The translations under genes were made by a program, and so were the position numbers. From NCBI GenBank assembly GCA_041666685.1, contig JBAYGJ010000019.1, positions 1 to 16,804 of the forward strand: a DNA stretch of 16,804 bases, read 5' to 3'. The notes beneath the pieces are model-generated. The model was not told the DNA's origin and ran no database searches. It was given only the letters and a program-made list of their open reading frames with translations. This stretch comes from JBAYGJ01 sp041666685 (GTDB taxonomy: Bacteria; Patescibacteriota; Patescibacteriia; UBA10025; JAHIVO01). Shown here piece by piece: positions 1-6,543 of this stretch. The stretch's first letter is position 1; each line of letters opens with the position of its first letter.

Positions 1-2041
1 CGTCCAGTACGGCAAGACTACCAGCTACGGTGAAGGCGAACCGGGTACATCCGATTTGGTCAAGGAACATACCGTCTCGCTCACCAATTTAAGCCCCAAC
101 ACAGAATACCACTATCGTTTGAAGTGGGTTGATGTGGACGGCAATGTCGGGTTATCTTCAGATTACACATTTACTACGCTCGGTGCTCCGTCAGCGCCGA
201 CTGGCGTGACGGCCACGCCCGCATCCGGCACCACGAACAGTTTCGCATTTTCCTGGACCAAGCCGGCTGACGAAGGAGTGGTCGTGGCTAGCTACAAGTA
301 TTCAGTCAATTCAACTCCGACTGCGGATAATACTACGACTACCACGTCGACTACAGTGGCGGCATATGCTGCAGCTACTCGTCAAGGGGCGAATACGTTT
401 TATGTTGTGGCTGTCGATGACGGAGGTAACGTCAATTATAATAATTATGGTTCTGCTGATTTTACAGCCTATACGACTCCACCTAATCCGCCGCAGAATA
501 TCACACTGGTTGACTCGTCAGATCGGGATGCCAAACGATTCCTGCTGACATTGACATGGGATGCGCCGGCAGCAACAGCAGCGGGAGGCGCCAAAGCACA
601 GGCTATCGATGACAGTACGATCTACTATACTATCTACCGGGCCATTGATGGCGTGACGTTCAGCGAAATTGCCACCATCACTTCCACCGGGTATCTCGAT
701 ACCGGTTTGAACAGCGAGACCACGTATTACTACAAAGTGACTGCTCGGGACAAGGCACAGGCGACATCCGAGCCGACCAAAGTTGTCTCTGACAAACCAG
801 AAGGCCGGTTTACTTCTCCGCCGGCCATCACGAAATCTCCGGTGGCGGTACCTGATTCATTCTCCGCGGTCGTCACGTGGAGCACTGAACGTATCGCGTC
901 ATCATTTGTTGATTTCGGTACGACAGCTACGGATTATTCCAAGGAGCAGGGAACTGCCGACCTTGTTATCGACCATTCGGTAAAGGTCACCGGTTTGAAA
1001 GCTGAAACGACGTATTACTTCCAGGTGAAGAGCATCGATGTCGACGAAAATGTGGCATATTCCACAGTAGCCTCATTTACGACGCTTGAGGCGCCGCGCG
1101 TGCTTGATTTAAAGATTGCCGATATCAGGCTCTATGACACGATTATCAGCTGGAAGACGAATAAGGAAACAACGGCATTGATCAGTTATGGCACTACGGC
1201 GAATTATGGGTTGACGTACTCTGATACGACCGGGTCTTATTCTCTCACCCATACCGTCAAGCTGGAGAATCTGAAAGACAGCACGTTGTATCATTTACGG
1301 ATCGGTGGCGAGGATCGCAACGGCAACCCGATCACCTCCGATGATTATACGTTCTCCACGCAGACGTTCCCGAAGGTATCCGATATTTCGACGAAGAACA
1401 AGTCGCAAGGCCAGACTGAAGTATTCTGGAAGACGAACGTCCCGACCACGTCCTCAGTCGAGTATTATGGAGACAGTATCGCCCCCAAGACTCAGGGCAA
1501 TACGGCCATGGTGACAGACCATTCGATTCTTCTGTATGGCTTGGAAGACGCTTCAATATATAAATTCAAAGCGCATGGTGCGGATTCATATGGATATGAG
1601 GCTGTATCCGCGGAGCAAGAATTTACCACACTCCAGGATACGACGCCGCCTGAAGTGTTCGGAGTCTCCTCGGAGTCAAATACTATCGGTTCGGGGGACG
1701 CGTCAAAGATTCAGATCGTTGTTTCATGGAAGACGAATGAGCCTACCACGTCACAGGTTGAATTCGGCGTCGGCATGTCCAGCACGGATTTCACCGATAC
1801 GACGGAGGAGAACGCCGAATTGGTCATGGAGCACCTGACGGTCATTGCGGAATTGACGCCGGCCAAGACATACCATTTCCGCGTAGTTTCCCGTGACAAG
1901 GCGGGTAATGTGACGAAATCAAATTCCTATACTGTCCTGACTTCACGGAAGCGGGAATCTTTCCTCCAGCTGATCATTACGAATCTGGAAGAAACCTTCT
2001 CCTGGCTAGGGAACATCGGGAGCGCTTTTGGCAGTAGGTAG
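1..2041 (+). CDS. Multi-fibronectin-type-III surface protein, 3' part (5' end outside window)
   Basis: The reading frame is open from base 2, so this is the C-terminal part (about 679 residues) of a longer protein. A TTG at 56 is in frame but is not a credible start, because the bases before it already encode FnIII-like sequence. About seven tandem beta-sandwich repeats can be marked by their ends (T-F-T-T-L type) and starts: bases 2-184 (partial), 185-478, 479-811, 812-1090, 1091-1369, 1370-1645 and 1646-1945. The first and the last four follow the pattern V-x-W-x-T-x-x-x-x-S-x-V-x-Y/F-G, then D/E-H-x-V-x-L-x-x-L and T-x-Y-x-F/Y-R/K. This resembles the FnIII-like N-terminal domain of purple acid phosphatases. 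The protein ends with a hydrophobic or amphipathic tail (about 1946-2038) and has no LPXTG-type sorting signal. The likely role is an extracellular adhesive or scaffold protein, inferred from repeat type only. No catalytic domain is visible in this part. Confidence 0.85.
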   Translation, partial: VQYGKTTSYGEGEPGTSDLVKEHTVSLTNLSPNTEYHYRLKWVDVDGNVGLSSDYTFTTLGAPSAPTGVTATPASGTTNSFAFSWTKPADEGVVVASYKYSVNSTPTADNTTTTTSTTVAAYAAATRQGANTFYVVAVDDGGNVNYNNYGSADFTAYTTPPNPPQNITLVDSSDRDAKRFLLTLTWDAPAATAAGGAKAQAIDDSTIYYTIYRAIDGVTFSEIATITSTGYLDTGLNSETTYYYKVTARDKAQATSEPTKVVSDKPEGRFTSPPAITKSPVAVPDSFSAVVTWSTERIASSFVDFGTTATDYSKEQGTADLVIDHSVKVTGLKAETTYYFQVKSIDVDENVAYSTVASFTTLEAPRVLDLKIADIRLYDTIISWKTNKETTALISYGTTANYGLTYSDTTGSYSLTHTVKLENLKDSTLYHLRIGGEDRNGNPITSDDYTFSTQTFPKVSDISTKNKSQGQTEVFWKTNVPTTSSVEYYGDSIAPKTQGNTAMVTDHSILLYGLEDASIYKFKAHGADSYGYEAVSAEQEFTTLQDTTPPEVFGVSSESNTIGSGDASKIQIVVSWKTNEPTTSQVEFGVGMSSTDFTDTTEENAELVMEHLTVIAELTPAKTYHFRVVSRDKAGNVTKSNSYTVLTSRKRESFLQLIITNLEETFSWLGNIGSAFGSR

Positions 2042-2109
2042 CGCTAATAATTAATAATTTACTCTTAATAATTGGGGTTTTTTGATGTTTTTTACTTTTT
2101 ATTGTATTT

Positions 2110-2138
2110 TTGACTAATATTCATTTTTTTGCTATAGT
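2110..2138 (+). promoter_or_regulatory. Sigma-70-type extended -10 promoter of the ABC/two-component unit
   Basis: A -35 box TTGACT (2110-2115) is followed by a 17-base spacer and a -10 box TATAGT (2133-2138), with an extended -10 TG at 2130-2131. The predicted transcript start is near 2145, giving a leader of about 64 bases. The surrounding sequence is strongly AT-rich (2042-2160), in contrast to the flanking genes. The same layout recurs upstream of pgk. Confidence 0.7.
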
Positions 2139-2159
2139 AATACAAGAATTACTCTTTAA

Positions 2160-2181
2160 TTCTTGCCAACAGGGGCAAGAA
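2160..2181 (+). promoter_or_regulatory. Hairpin in the 5' leader of the ABC ATPase mRNA
   Basis: TTCTTGCC (2160-2167) and GGCAAGAA (2174-2181) form a perfect 8-bp stem with a 6-base loop. It lies between the predicted transcript start (about 2145) and the ATG at 2209. It is followed by an A-rich stretch rather than a T-run, so it is not an intrinsic terminator. It could stabilise the 5' end or serve as a protein or RNA binding site, and that role is inference. Confidence 0.45.
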
Positions 2182-2208
2182 AAATAAAAATTGGTAAATT
2201 GAGTAGAT

Positions 2209-2985
2209 ATGGCGCAAGAAATGACCGCCGTGAAGGAAAAGACCATCGCCGAGTTAGCGGCAGAAAGTGCATCAGCAAGCCAGAACACCCAAAAGGCCGT
2301 CATCGAGGTCAATGATGTCAGCAAGTCTTTTGTCGTCGGTAAAAACGTCATCAGTGTATTGAAAAACATCAATTTAAAAATATATCCGGAAGAGTTTATT
2401 ATCATCCTGGGCCCCTCCGGATCGGGGAAATCCACCCTGCTGAACATTCTGCTGGGGCTGGAAGCGCCAACGACCGGCCATGTAGTTTTGAACGGCACGG
2501 ATATTACCTACATGAAAACGGACAAAATCGCCAAGATAAGGTATGGCGTGTATGGCATCATTTTCCAGCGCTCTGACTGGATCAGGTCGTTTAGTGTGCT
2601 CGATAACGTGACTCTGCCCCTGGCCTTAAATAACATAAAAAAGAAAATACGGCGGGAGCAGGCTTGGATGCGCTTAAAACAGGTGGGCATGGCCGATCAT
2701 GGATTGTATTACCCGACAGAATTGTCCGGCGGCCAGCAGCAAAAGGTTTCATTGGCCCGGTCGCTGATCAATGATCCGCCCATTATTGTGGCAGACGAGC
2801 CGACCGGAAACCTGGACAGCGTTTCAGCTGAACGCGTTATGAATACGTTCAAGGACCTGAATGAAAAGGAGCATAAGACGGTCATGATGGTTACCCATAA
2901 CATTGATTATGTCCGGTACGCATCACGAACTATATATGTGCGTGACGGCACTATTATCGAAGGCAGCGAACAATTCAAGAAATAA
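2209..2985 (+). CDS. ABC transporter ATP-binding protein, MacB/LolD type
   Basis: This is the nucleotide-binding subunit of an ABC system, acting at the cytoplasmic face of the membrane with the permease encoded 10 bases downstream. The 258-residue protein carries Walker A GPSGSGKST (68-76), Q-loop Q120, signature LSGGQ (172-176), Walker B IIVADE (192-197, catalytic E197), D-loop NLDS (201-204) and H-loop H230. Overall it matches the LolD/MacB/FtsE-like class that drives mechanotransmission or export. Residues 1-30 are an extra Ala/Glu/Gln-rich extension before the ATPase core. The ATG at 2209 is used, although a second ATG at 2221 would trim only four residues. No Shine-Dalgarno sequence is visible. 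The substrate cannot be told from sequence, since members of this class handle lipoproteins, macrolides, peptides or cell-wall regulation. No periplasmic adaptor (HlyD-like) gene is present in the window. Confidence 0.92.
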   Translation: MAQEMTAVKEKTIAELAAESASASQNTQKAVIEVNDVSKSFVVGKNVISVLKNINLKIYPEEFIIILGPSGSGKSTLLNILLGLEAPTTGHVVLNGTDITYMKTDKIAKIRYGVYGIIFQRSDWIRSFSVLDNVTLPLALNNIKKKIRREQAWMRLKQVGMADHGLYYPTELSGGQQQKVSLARSLINDPPIIVADEPTGNLDSVSAERVMNTFKDLNEKEHKTVMMVTHNIDYVRYASRTIYVRDGTIIEGSEQFKK

Positions 2986-2995
2986 ATAACCGTAC

Positions 2996-4249
2996 ATGCG
3001 TTTCTCATTTGTCGTCAATTTATCAACATCCAACCTCAGGCGCAGAAAATTGCGTAGTATCCTGACGATTGGCGGAGTATCCATCGGCATTGCTTTGGTG
3101 ATTTTTTTAGTTTCACTCGGCTTTGGCCTGCAACAGCTCATTAAAAGCCAGGTCACCAATGCCGAGGCCTTGACGATATTGGATGTGTCCAAAGGTGAGT
3201 CGACCCTGCTGAAATTGAATCAGGACACTATCAATGAATTCCAGAATATTGACAGTGTAAAGAATGTCAGTCCGTCTTTGTCGTTGTCCGGCCAAGTAGC
3301 CCGGGCTGAGTCGGTCACTGACGTGGCCATTTATGGCATCGACCCAAAATTTTTATCAATGGAGGGGGTAAAAATAGCAACAGGGAAGGAATTCACCGGA
3401 CAAGACGTGCCGGAAATACTTATTACCAGTACTGCCCTCAATCTAATCGGACTTGGCGACCCGAATCAGGCGGTCAACTCCCAGCTTACGTTAAAATTAC
3501 TTGTGCCGATAAAATCAGCGGATGGAACCAGCCTTGATACAAAACCCGTGGAGGAGCAGGTGAGTGTCGTAGGCACTTTGAGTGATACGAGCGACCTGTC
3601 AATTGCATATTTACCGATCGGATATTTAGAAAAACTAGGCTTTACGCCGGATTACAATGCGGCAAAAGTGAAGGTAGACGACCAAACAGGAGCCAAGGAC
3701 TATAACTTGGCCCGGGTCAAGGTGACTGATGAGTCAAAATTGCCCGAGGTGCGCAAACAAATTGAAGCGATGGGGTACCAGGTGGATTCGGTCGCTGATA
3801 CTGTCGGCCAGATCGATAAAATATTTTTCATTTTTGAAATCGTCGTGGCCAGTTTCGGTGCCATCGCCATGTTTGTCGCGGCCATGGGCGCGCTTAACAC
3901 GTTGACCGTTTCATTGCTCGAACGTACCAGGGAAATCGGCCTGATGCGGTCTCTGGGAGCAACATCCAAGGATATCTATTTCATGTTTTTGACCGAATCG
4001 ATCGTCATCGGTATGCTGGGTGGTCTGGTCGGTATCGGCATTGGGCTGGGTGCCGGCCGTATAGTAAATTTTGCACTCAATTACCTGGCCAAACGCGCCG
4101 GCGGCGAACCGGTGGAAATTTTTTATTCGCCGATGATTTTCCTGGGGGCAGTACTGGGTCTCGTATTCATTATCAGTGTCGTAACCGGACTGTATCCTTC
4201 CCGCCGGGCCGCAAAAATCAACCCGCTTGATGCGCTCCGTTACGAGTAA
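2996..4249 (+). CDS. ABC transporter permease, MacB/FtsX fold
   Basis: This is the membrane partner of the preceding ATPase. The 417-residue protein has the classical four-helix layout: TM1 about 21-44, a large extracytoplasmic MacB_PCD-like domain about 45-272, then TM2 about 276-302, TM3 about 329-354 and TM4 about 379-401. Family hallmarks are the basic N-terminus (N-L-R-R-R-K-L-R-S), the coupling segment L-E-R-T-R-E-I-G-L-M-R-S-L-G-A after TM2, and the C-terminal P-S-R-R-A-A-K-I-N-P-L-D-A-L-R-Y-E. The extracytoplasmic domain contains a degenerate 16-residue tandem repeat (nt 3650-3745). The gene starts 10 bases after the ATPase stop with no visible ribosome binding site, so the two are very likely co-translated. 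The single-gene permease with an identical-type ATPase suggests a homodimeric transporter. The substrate is unknown. Confidence 0.9.
   Translation: MRFSFVVNLSTSNLRRRKLRSILTIGGVSIGIALVIFLVSLGFGLQQLIKSQVTNAEALTILDVSKGESTLLKLNQDTINEFQNIDSVKNVSPSLSLSGQVARAESVTDVAIYGIDPKFLSMEGVKIATGKEFTGQDVPEILITSTALNLIGLGDPNQAVNSQLTLKLLVPIKSADGTSLDTKPVEEQVSVVGTLSDTSDLSIAYLPIGYLEKLGFTPDYNAAKVKVDDQTGAKDYNLARVKVTDESKLPEVRKQIEAMGYQVDSVADTVGQIDKIFFIFEIVVASFGAIAMFVAAMGALNTLTVSLLERTREIGLMRSLGATSKDIYFMFLTESIVIGMLGGLVGIGIGLGAGRIVNFALNYLAKRAGGEPVEIFYSPMIFLGAVLGLVFIISVVTGLYPSRRAAKINPLDALRYE
3650..3745 (+). repeat. Degenerate 48-bp tandem repeat inside the permease gene
   Basis: Two consecutive 16-codon units, 3650-3697 and 3698-3745, encode the patterns D-Y-N-x-A-[KR]-V-K-V-x-D and D-Y-N-x-A-[KR]-V-K-V-x-D. 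The nucleotide copies have diverged at many codon positions, so the duplication is not recent. It sits in the extracytoplasmic domain of the permease. Confidence 0.5.
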
Positions 4250-4263
4250 CTATTTGCAACCGT

Positions 4264-4929
4264 ATGCCTGAAAAATTAGCAGGAATTTATGAGGAAAAAA
4301 AACGCCGTGTACTTGGTGAATTGTTGAAATCCGGTGAAATAAAAAACTCTTCCGCATGGCTGGCAATTCACTCGTCTTCCAAAGAGCATTTACTGACCTA
4401 TGAAAGCAGGGGATTGGTCGTCGCGGTAAGTGGAAGCGGCTCGTTGCCTCCTGAACATCCTCAGTCGCATGAAGCGGCGATGCTGGCCTCGATGATCGTC
4501 AGCCAGGGCGGCGTCCTTTTGCATGGCGGCCGGTCGACGGGCATTATGCATGCCGTAGCCCAGGCGGTGCCGAAAAAATCGATCGGTATCGTATTCCCTG
4601 AATTGGAAAAGGAAATGGATCCCGAAGTCATCGCCGTAACAGTCAATGCCCCCCAGTCACGGGTTGAATTGCTGGCCACCTGCGCCCCGATCATGGTACT
4701 GTTCCGCGGCGGATTGGGCACATTGATGGTCCTGATGCGGGCTATCGTCCATTTGCGTAATCGTGCGTACCATCCCGAACAGTTCCCGCAGTTGGTTTTT
4801 GTTCATAATTACTGGATCGGCTTGCTGACTACTATGATGAATATGGGCAGTTTACCGAGAGAATTCTTGTCAGAATTGAAGTTTTTTGACCGGGCCGATC
4901 AGGTGATAAGTCAAATCCCAAAAATATAA
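4264..4929 (+). CDS. LOG/TIGR00730-like Rossmann-fold protein with degenerate catalytic motif
   Basis: This 221-residue protein resembles the LOG family, known as cytokinin-riboside 5'-monophosphate phosphoribohydrolases and formerly misnamed lysine decarboxylases. The Rossmann-like core starts near residue 51 with V-V-A-V-S-G-S-G-S-L-P-P-E-H-P. The glycine loop H-G-G-R-S-T-G-I-M (87-95) corresponds to the family G-G-G-x-x-G-I/L-M. The hallmark P-G-G-x-G-T-x-x-E appears here as R-G-G-L-G-T-L-M-V (148-156), so both the Pro and the catalytic Glu are missing. In the region of the R-K pair of active LOGs only R133 seems to remain. The first 50 residues are a helical extension. A nucleotide-binding, sensor-like role (as in SLOG proteins) is more plausible than hydrolysis, but this is inference. 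It lies 14 bases after the permease gene, in the same probable operon. Confidence 0.65.
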   Translation: MPEKLAGIYEEKKRRVLGELLKSGEIKNSSAWLAIHSSSKEHLLTYESRGLVVAVSGSGSLPPEHPQSHEAAMLASMIVSQGGVLLHGGRSTGIMHAVAQAVPKKSIGIVFPELEKEMDPEVIAVTVNAPQSRVELLATCAPIMVLFRGGLGTLMVLMRAIVHLRNRAYHPEQFPQLVFVHNYWIGLLTTMMNMGSLPREFLSELKFFDRADQVISQIPKI

Positions 4930-4954
4930 TTTAATAACAGATAATTTGAATAAT

Positions 4955-5413
4955 ATGAAAAAAAGTATAATCATCACTATCATCGCGGTCGTCATTGTTG
5001 TTGTCGGTGGCGGAATTTTCCTATTCTTGAAACTGGGCGATTCAATCAGCGTTAACCAGACGAACAATACCAACGTCGCGGTCGTAAACCAGGCAATCAC
5101 AAATAATACGAATGAACCGACAAATCAAGCGGTAAACATCGTCAGCAATGTTGACACGACCGTAACTGGGACGGTTTTTGTCAAAGGGTATGGTACGCCG
5201 AGTGAGTCGTATGGCGTTTTGACGACTGAAAACAGCGAGGTCGGTCTGGGTAAATATGATTCAATGAAGGAGCAATTTAGGTCATATGTCGGCGATAAAG
5301 TAAGCGTGACATTCAGCAATATTTGCCGGAGTACCGGGTTGGATTGTTGCCTGACAGTTTTTTACTATTGTGGTACAGTAAAATCGTGGGAGCCATTGAC
5401 GACTAACCAGTAA
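4955..5413 (+). CDS. Membrane-anchored small protein with four-cysteine C-terminal domain
   Basis: Function is not recognised. The ATG at 4955 is preferred over the TTG at 4946 because it gives a proper signal-anchor, M-K-K followed by a hydrophobic helix at residues 4-26, with no lipobox cysteine. After the helix comes an Asn/Thr/Val-rich low-complexity linker (about 30-70), typical of an extracytoplasmic spacer. A compact beta-rich domain follows (about 68-148). It contains V-G-D-K-V-S-V-T-F and four cysteines (C124, C131, C132, C139), which could form two disulfides or a metal site outside the membrane. The 152-residue protein lies between the LOG-like gene and the first response regulator. 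Its placement next to a signalling cassette hints at an extracytoplasmic sensor or partner of the ABC transporter, but the sequence does not prove this. Confidence 0.7.
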   Translation: MKKSIIITIIAVVIVVVGGGIFLFLKLGDSISVNQTNNTNVAVVNQAITNNTNEPTNQAVNIVSNVDTTVTGTVFVKGYGTPSESYGVLTTENSEVGLGKYDSMKEQFRSYVGDKVSVTFSNICRSTGLDCCLTVFYYCGTVKSWEPLTTNQ

Positions 5414-5425
5414 AAATACAAACGC

Positions 5426-5803
5426 ATGGACACTAAAAAAATCCTTATTGCCGAGGATGAGGCGTCAATCCGTCAGGCAGTTTTAGACGCTTTTAAGGAA
5501 GTGCCAAATGTGTCAATTATTGTGGCCCAAAATGGCCAGCAAGCGCTGGATCTGGCCAAATCCGAACGGCCTGACCTGATTCTGCTGGATGTGATCATGC
5601 CAAAAATGCACGGAGTGGATATGCTGGAAAATCTCCAACTGGAACCATGGGGCAAGGCCATACCGGTAATCCTCTTGACGAACTACGCTGATGATCCGAA
5701 AGTAGTGCGGGCGGTCGCTGAAGGCCGCTGCGAGTTGATGAAAAAATTCGATGTACGGCTTCAGGATATCGTTGCAAAGGCGAAAGAAAAACTCAAACTG
5801 TAA
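5426..5803 (+). CDS. Single-domain CheY-like response regulator 1
   Basis: This is a stand-alone receiver domain (125 residues) with no output domain, so it should act through protein contacts or pass phosphate onward in a relay. The acidic pocket is E10-D11-E12, the phosphoacceptor is D55 in L-L-D-V-I-M-P-K-M-H-G, the switch Thr is T85 (L-L-T-N-Y) and the conserved Lys is K107. In the beta5 region the usual K-P is replaced by K-F-D. It is closely related to the receiver at 6074-6448: the same length class, the same W-G-K-A-x-P-V-I-x-L-T-N stretch, and C102 in both. It is followed after four bases by a stand-alone histidine-phosphoacceptor protein. The start at 5426 is preceded by AAACGC rather than a Shine-Dalgarno sequence, as is the start of the next gene. 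Confidence 0.92.
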   Translation: MDTKKILIAEDEASIRQAVLDAFKEVPNVSIIVAQNGQQALDLAKSERPDLILLDVIMPKMHGVDMLENLQLEPWGKAIPVILLTNYADDPKVVRAVAEGRCELMKKFDVRLQDIVAKAKEKLKL

Positions 5804-5807
5804 ACGC

Positions 5808-6053
5808 ATGTCTGCCGATCAAACAGCACAACAAACCCAAGACGCATTGACAGGCCACAGGTTTATCAGTGAGGCGGCTCATAAGATCAAGGGACCATTG
5901 ACGAGCATCCAATTGTACTCCGAATCATTATTAGACGGGAATGTTGGGGCCCTGACTTCGGAACAAGCGGAATACGTCAAGGAGATTAATGACGCGAGCC
6001 ACAGGCTGGTAACCATGCTTAAAGATCTTGAATCCCAAGCACCAAAAAAATAA
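5808..6053 (+). CDS. Stand-alone histidine-kinase dimerisation/phosphoacceptor (HisKA) domain protein
   Basis: This 81-residue protein consists of a single DHp/HisKA-like helical hairpin. Helix 1 carries the H-box A-A-H-K-I-K-G-P-L-T-S-I with H25 as phosphoacceptor and P30 conserved. Helix 2 runs about 50-74 (T-S-E-Q-A-E-Y-V-K-E-I-N-D-A-S-H-R-L). There is no sensor domain before it and no HATPase_c domain after it. The next gene starts only 20 bases on, so no hidden ATPase can follow. In active kinases the residue after His is acidic and His+4 is Thr/Asn, and here they are Lys and Gly. That argues against self-phosphorylation or phosphatase activity and fits a phosphotransfer role like Hpt or Spo0B. 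The ATG at 5808 is chosen because the in-frame ATG at 5751 lies inside the previous gene. It sits between two receiver genes, its likely partners. Confidence 0.8.
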   Translation: MSADQTAQQTQDALTGHRFISEAAHKIKGPLTSIQLYSESLLDGNVGALTSEQAEYVKEINDASHRLVTMLKDLESQAPKK

Positions 6054-6073
6054 TTAAAAGAAATTTTTTATAT

Positions 6074-6448
6074 ATGAAAGCCATTAAGACAGTACTACTC
6101 ATCGAAGACGAAGAATCGCTCCGGCGCATTTTAAAAAATGAATTGGAACAGAACGGCATCGCTGTTTTAGAAGCAGAAAATGGCGAAATCGGTTTACCTA
6201 TGGCTTTGGAAAACCATCCAGATCTGATTCTGCTGGACGTAATCATGCCCAAAATGCACGGCATGGCAGTATTGCAAAAATTGCAGACTGATGAATGGGG
6301 CAAAGCCGTCCCTGTCATCGTCCTGACAAATTTTGGCGAAGATCCGAGGGTAGTTGAGGCGGTTCGTGAAGGAAAATGCACCTTACTGAGCAAGTCAGAT
6401 GTAAAACTAACTGAAATTGTCGAAGCGATCAGGCTGAGAATCGGGTAA
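6074..6448 (+). CDS. Single-domain CheY-like response regulator 2
   Basis: This is a second receiver-only response regulator (124 residues) and ends the unit that begins at 2209. The acidic residues are E11-D12-E13, the phosphoacceptor is D55, the switch Thr is T85, and the conserved Lys is K107 in L-L-S-K-S-D-V. It is a paralogue of the regulator at 5426-5803. The 38 bases around the phosphoacceptor (6224-6261 against 5576-5613) differ at only three positions, while the rest of the genes has diverged more. No output domain is present. With the phosphoacceptor protein between them, the two receivers could act as entry and exit of a short His-Asp relay, or as a receiver plus phosphate sink. 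The cognate kinase must be encoded elsewhere. The start codon is ATG at 6074, without a Shine-Dalgarno sequence. Confidence 0.92.
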   Translation: MKAIKTVLLIEDEESLRRILKNELEQNGIAVLEAENGEIGLPMALENHPDLILLDVIMPKMHGMAVLQKLQTDEWGKAVPVIVLTNFGEDPRVVEAVREGKCTLLSKSDVKLTEIVEAIRLRIG

Positions 6449-6490
6449 GTAGCATACTTAGCGTAAAGTGGCCGTTTTTCGCAAAGGCGG

Positions 6491-6519
6491 TTGATTTTTT
6501 GTCGAAAATATGCTATGAT
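6491..6519 (+). promoter_or_regulatory. Extended -10 promoter of the pgk-eno-gpmI-pduL-ackA-kor operon
   Basis: A -35 box TTGATT (6491-6496) and a -10 box TATGAT (6514-6519) are separated by 17 bases, with an extended -10 TG at 6511-6512. The predicted transcript start is near 6526, giving a leader of about 32 AT-rich bases before the pgk ATG. The layout repeats that of the promoter at 2110-2138: the same spacer, the same TGC before the -10, and a TTGA start to the -35. It sits in the 109-base gap between the second response regulator and pgk. Confidence 0.7.
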
Positions 6520-6543
6520 AAACCATATAAAATCAAAATAATA

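Noticed and set aside
2042..2109. Possible terminator after the FnIII gene (T-runs after TTAATAATT words)
   Set aside because: There are T-runs and a direct repeat of TTAATAATT but no GC-bearing stem, so an intrinsic terminator cannot be supported.
2121..2498. 125-codon minus-strand frame over the ABC ATPase start and leader
   Set aside because: It overlaps the promoter, leader and Walker A coding region of a certain gene, and its product has no recognisable motifs.
5808..6073. HisKA protein as the front half of a frameshifted histidine kinase
   Set aside because: Only 20 bases separate its stop from the next gene, and no frame there or in the receiver gene encodes HATPase motifs. Missing sequence could only be a clean deletion, for which there is no sign.
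6471..6500. Terminator-like hairpin after response regulator 2
   Set aside because: The only stem is GCC-(G)-TTT pairing with AAAGGC, with a bulge. The following T-run is interrupted and forms the -35 region of the pgk promoter.
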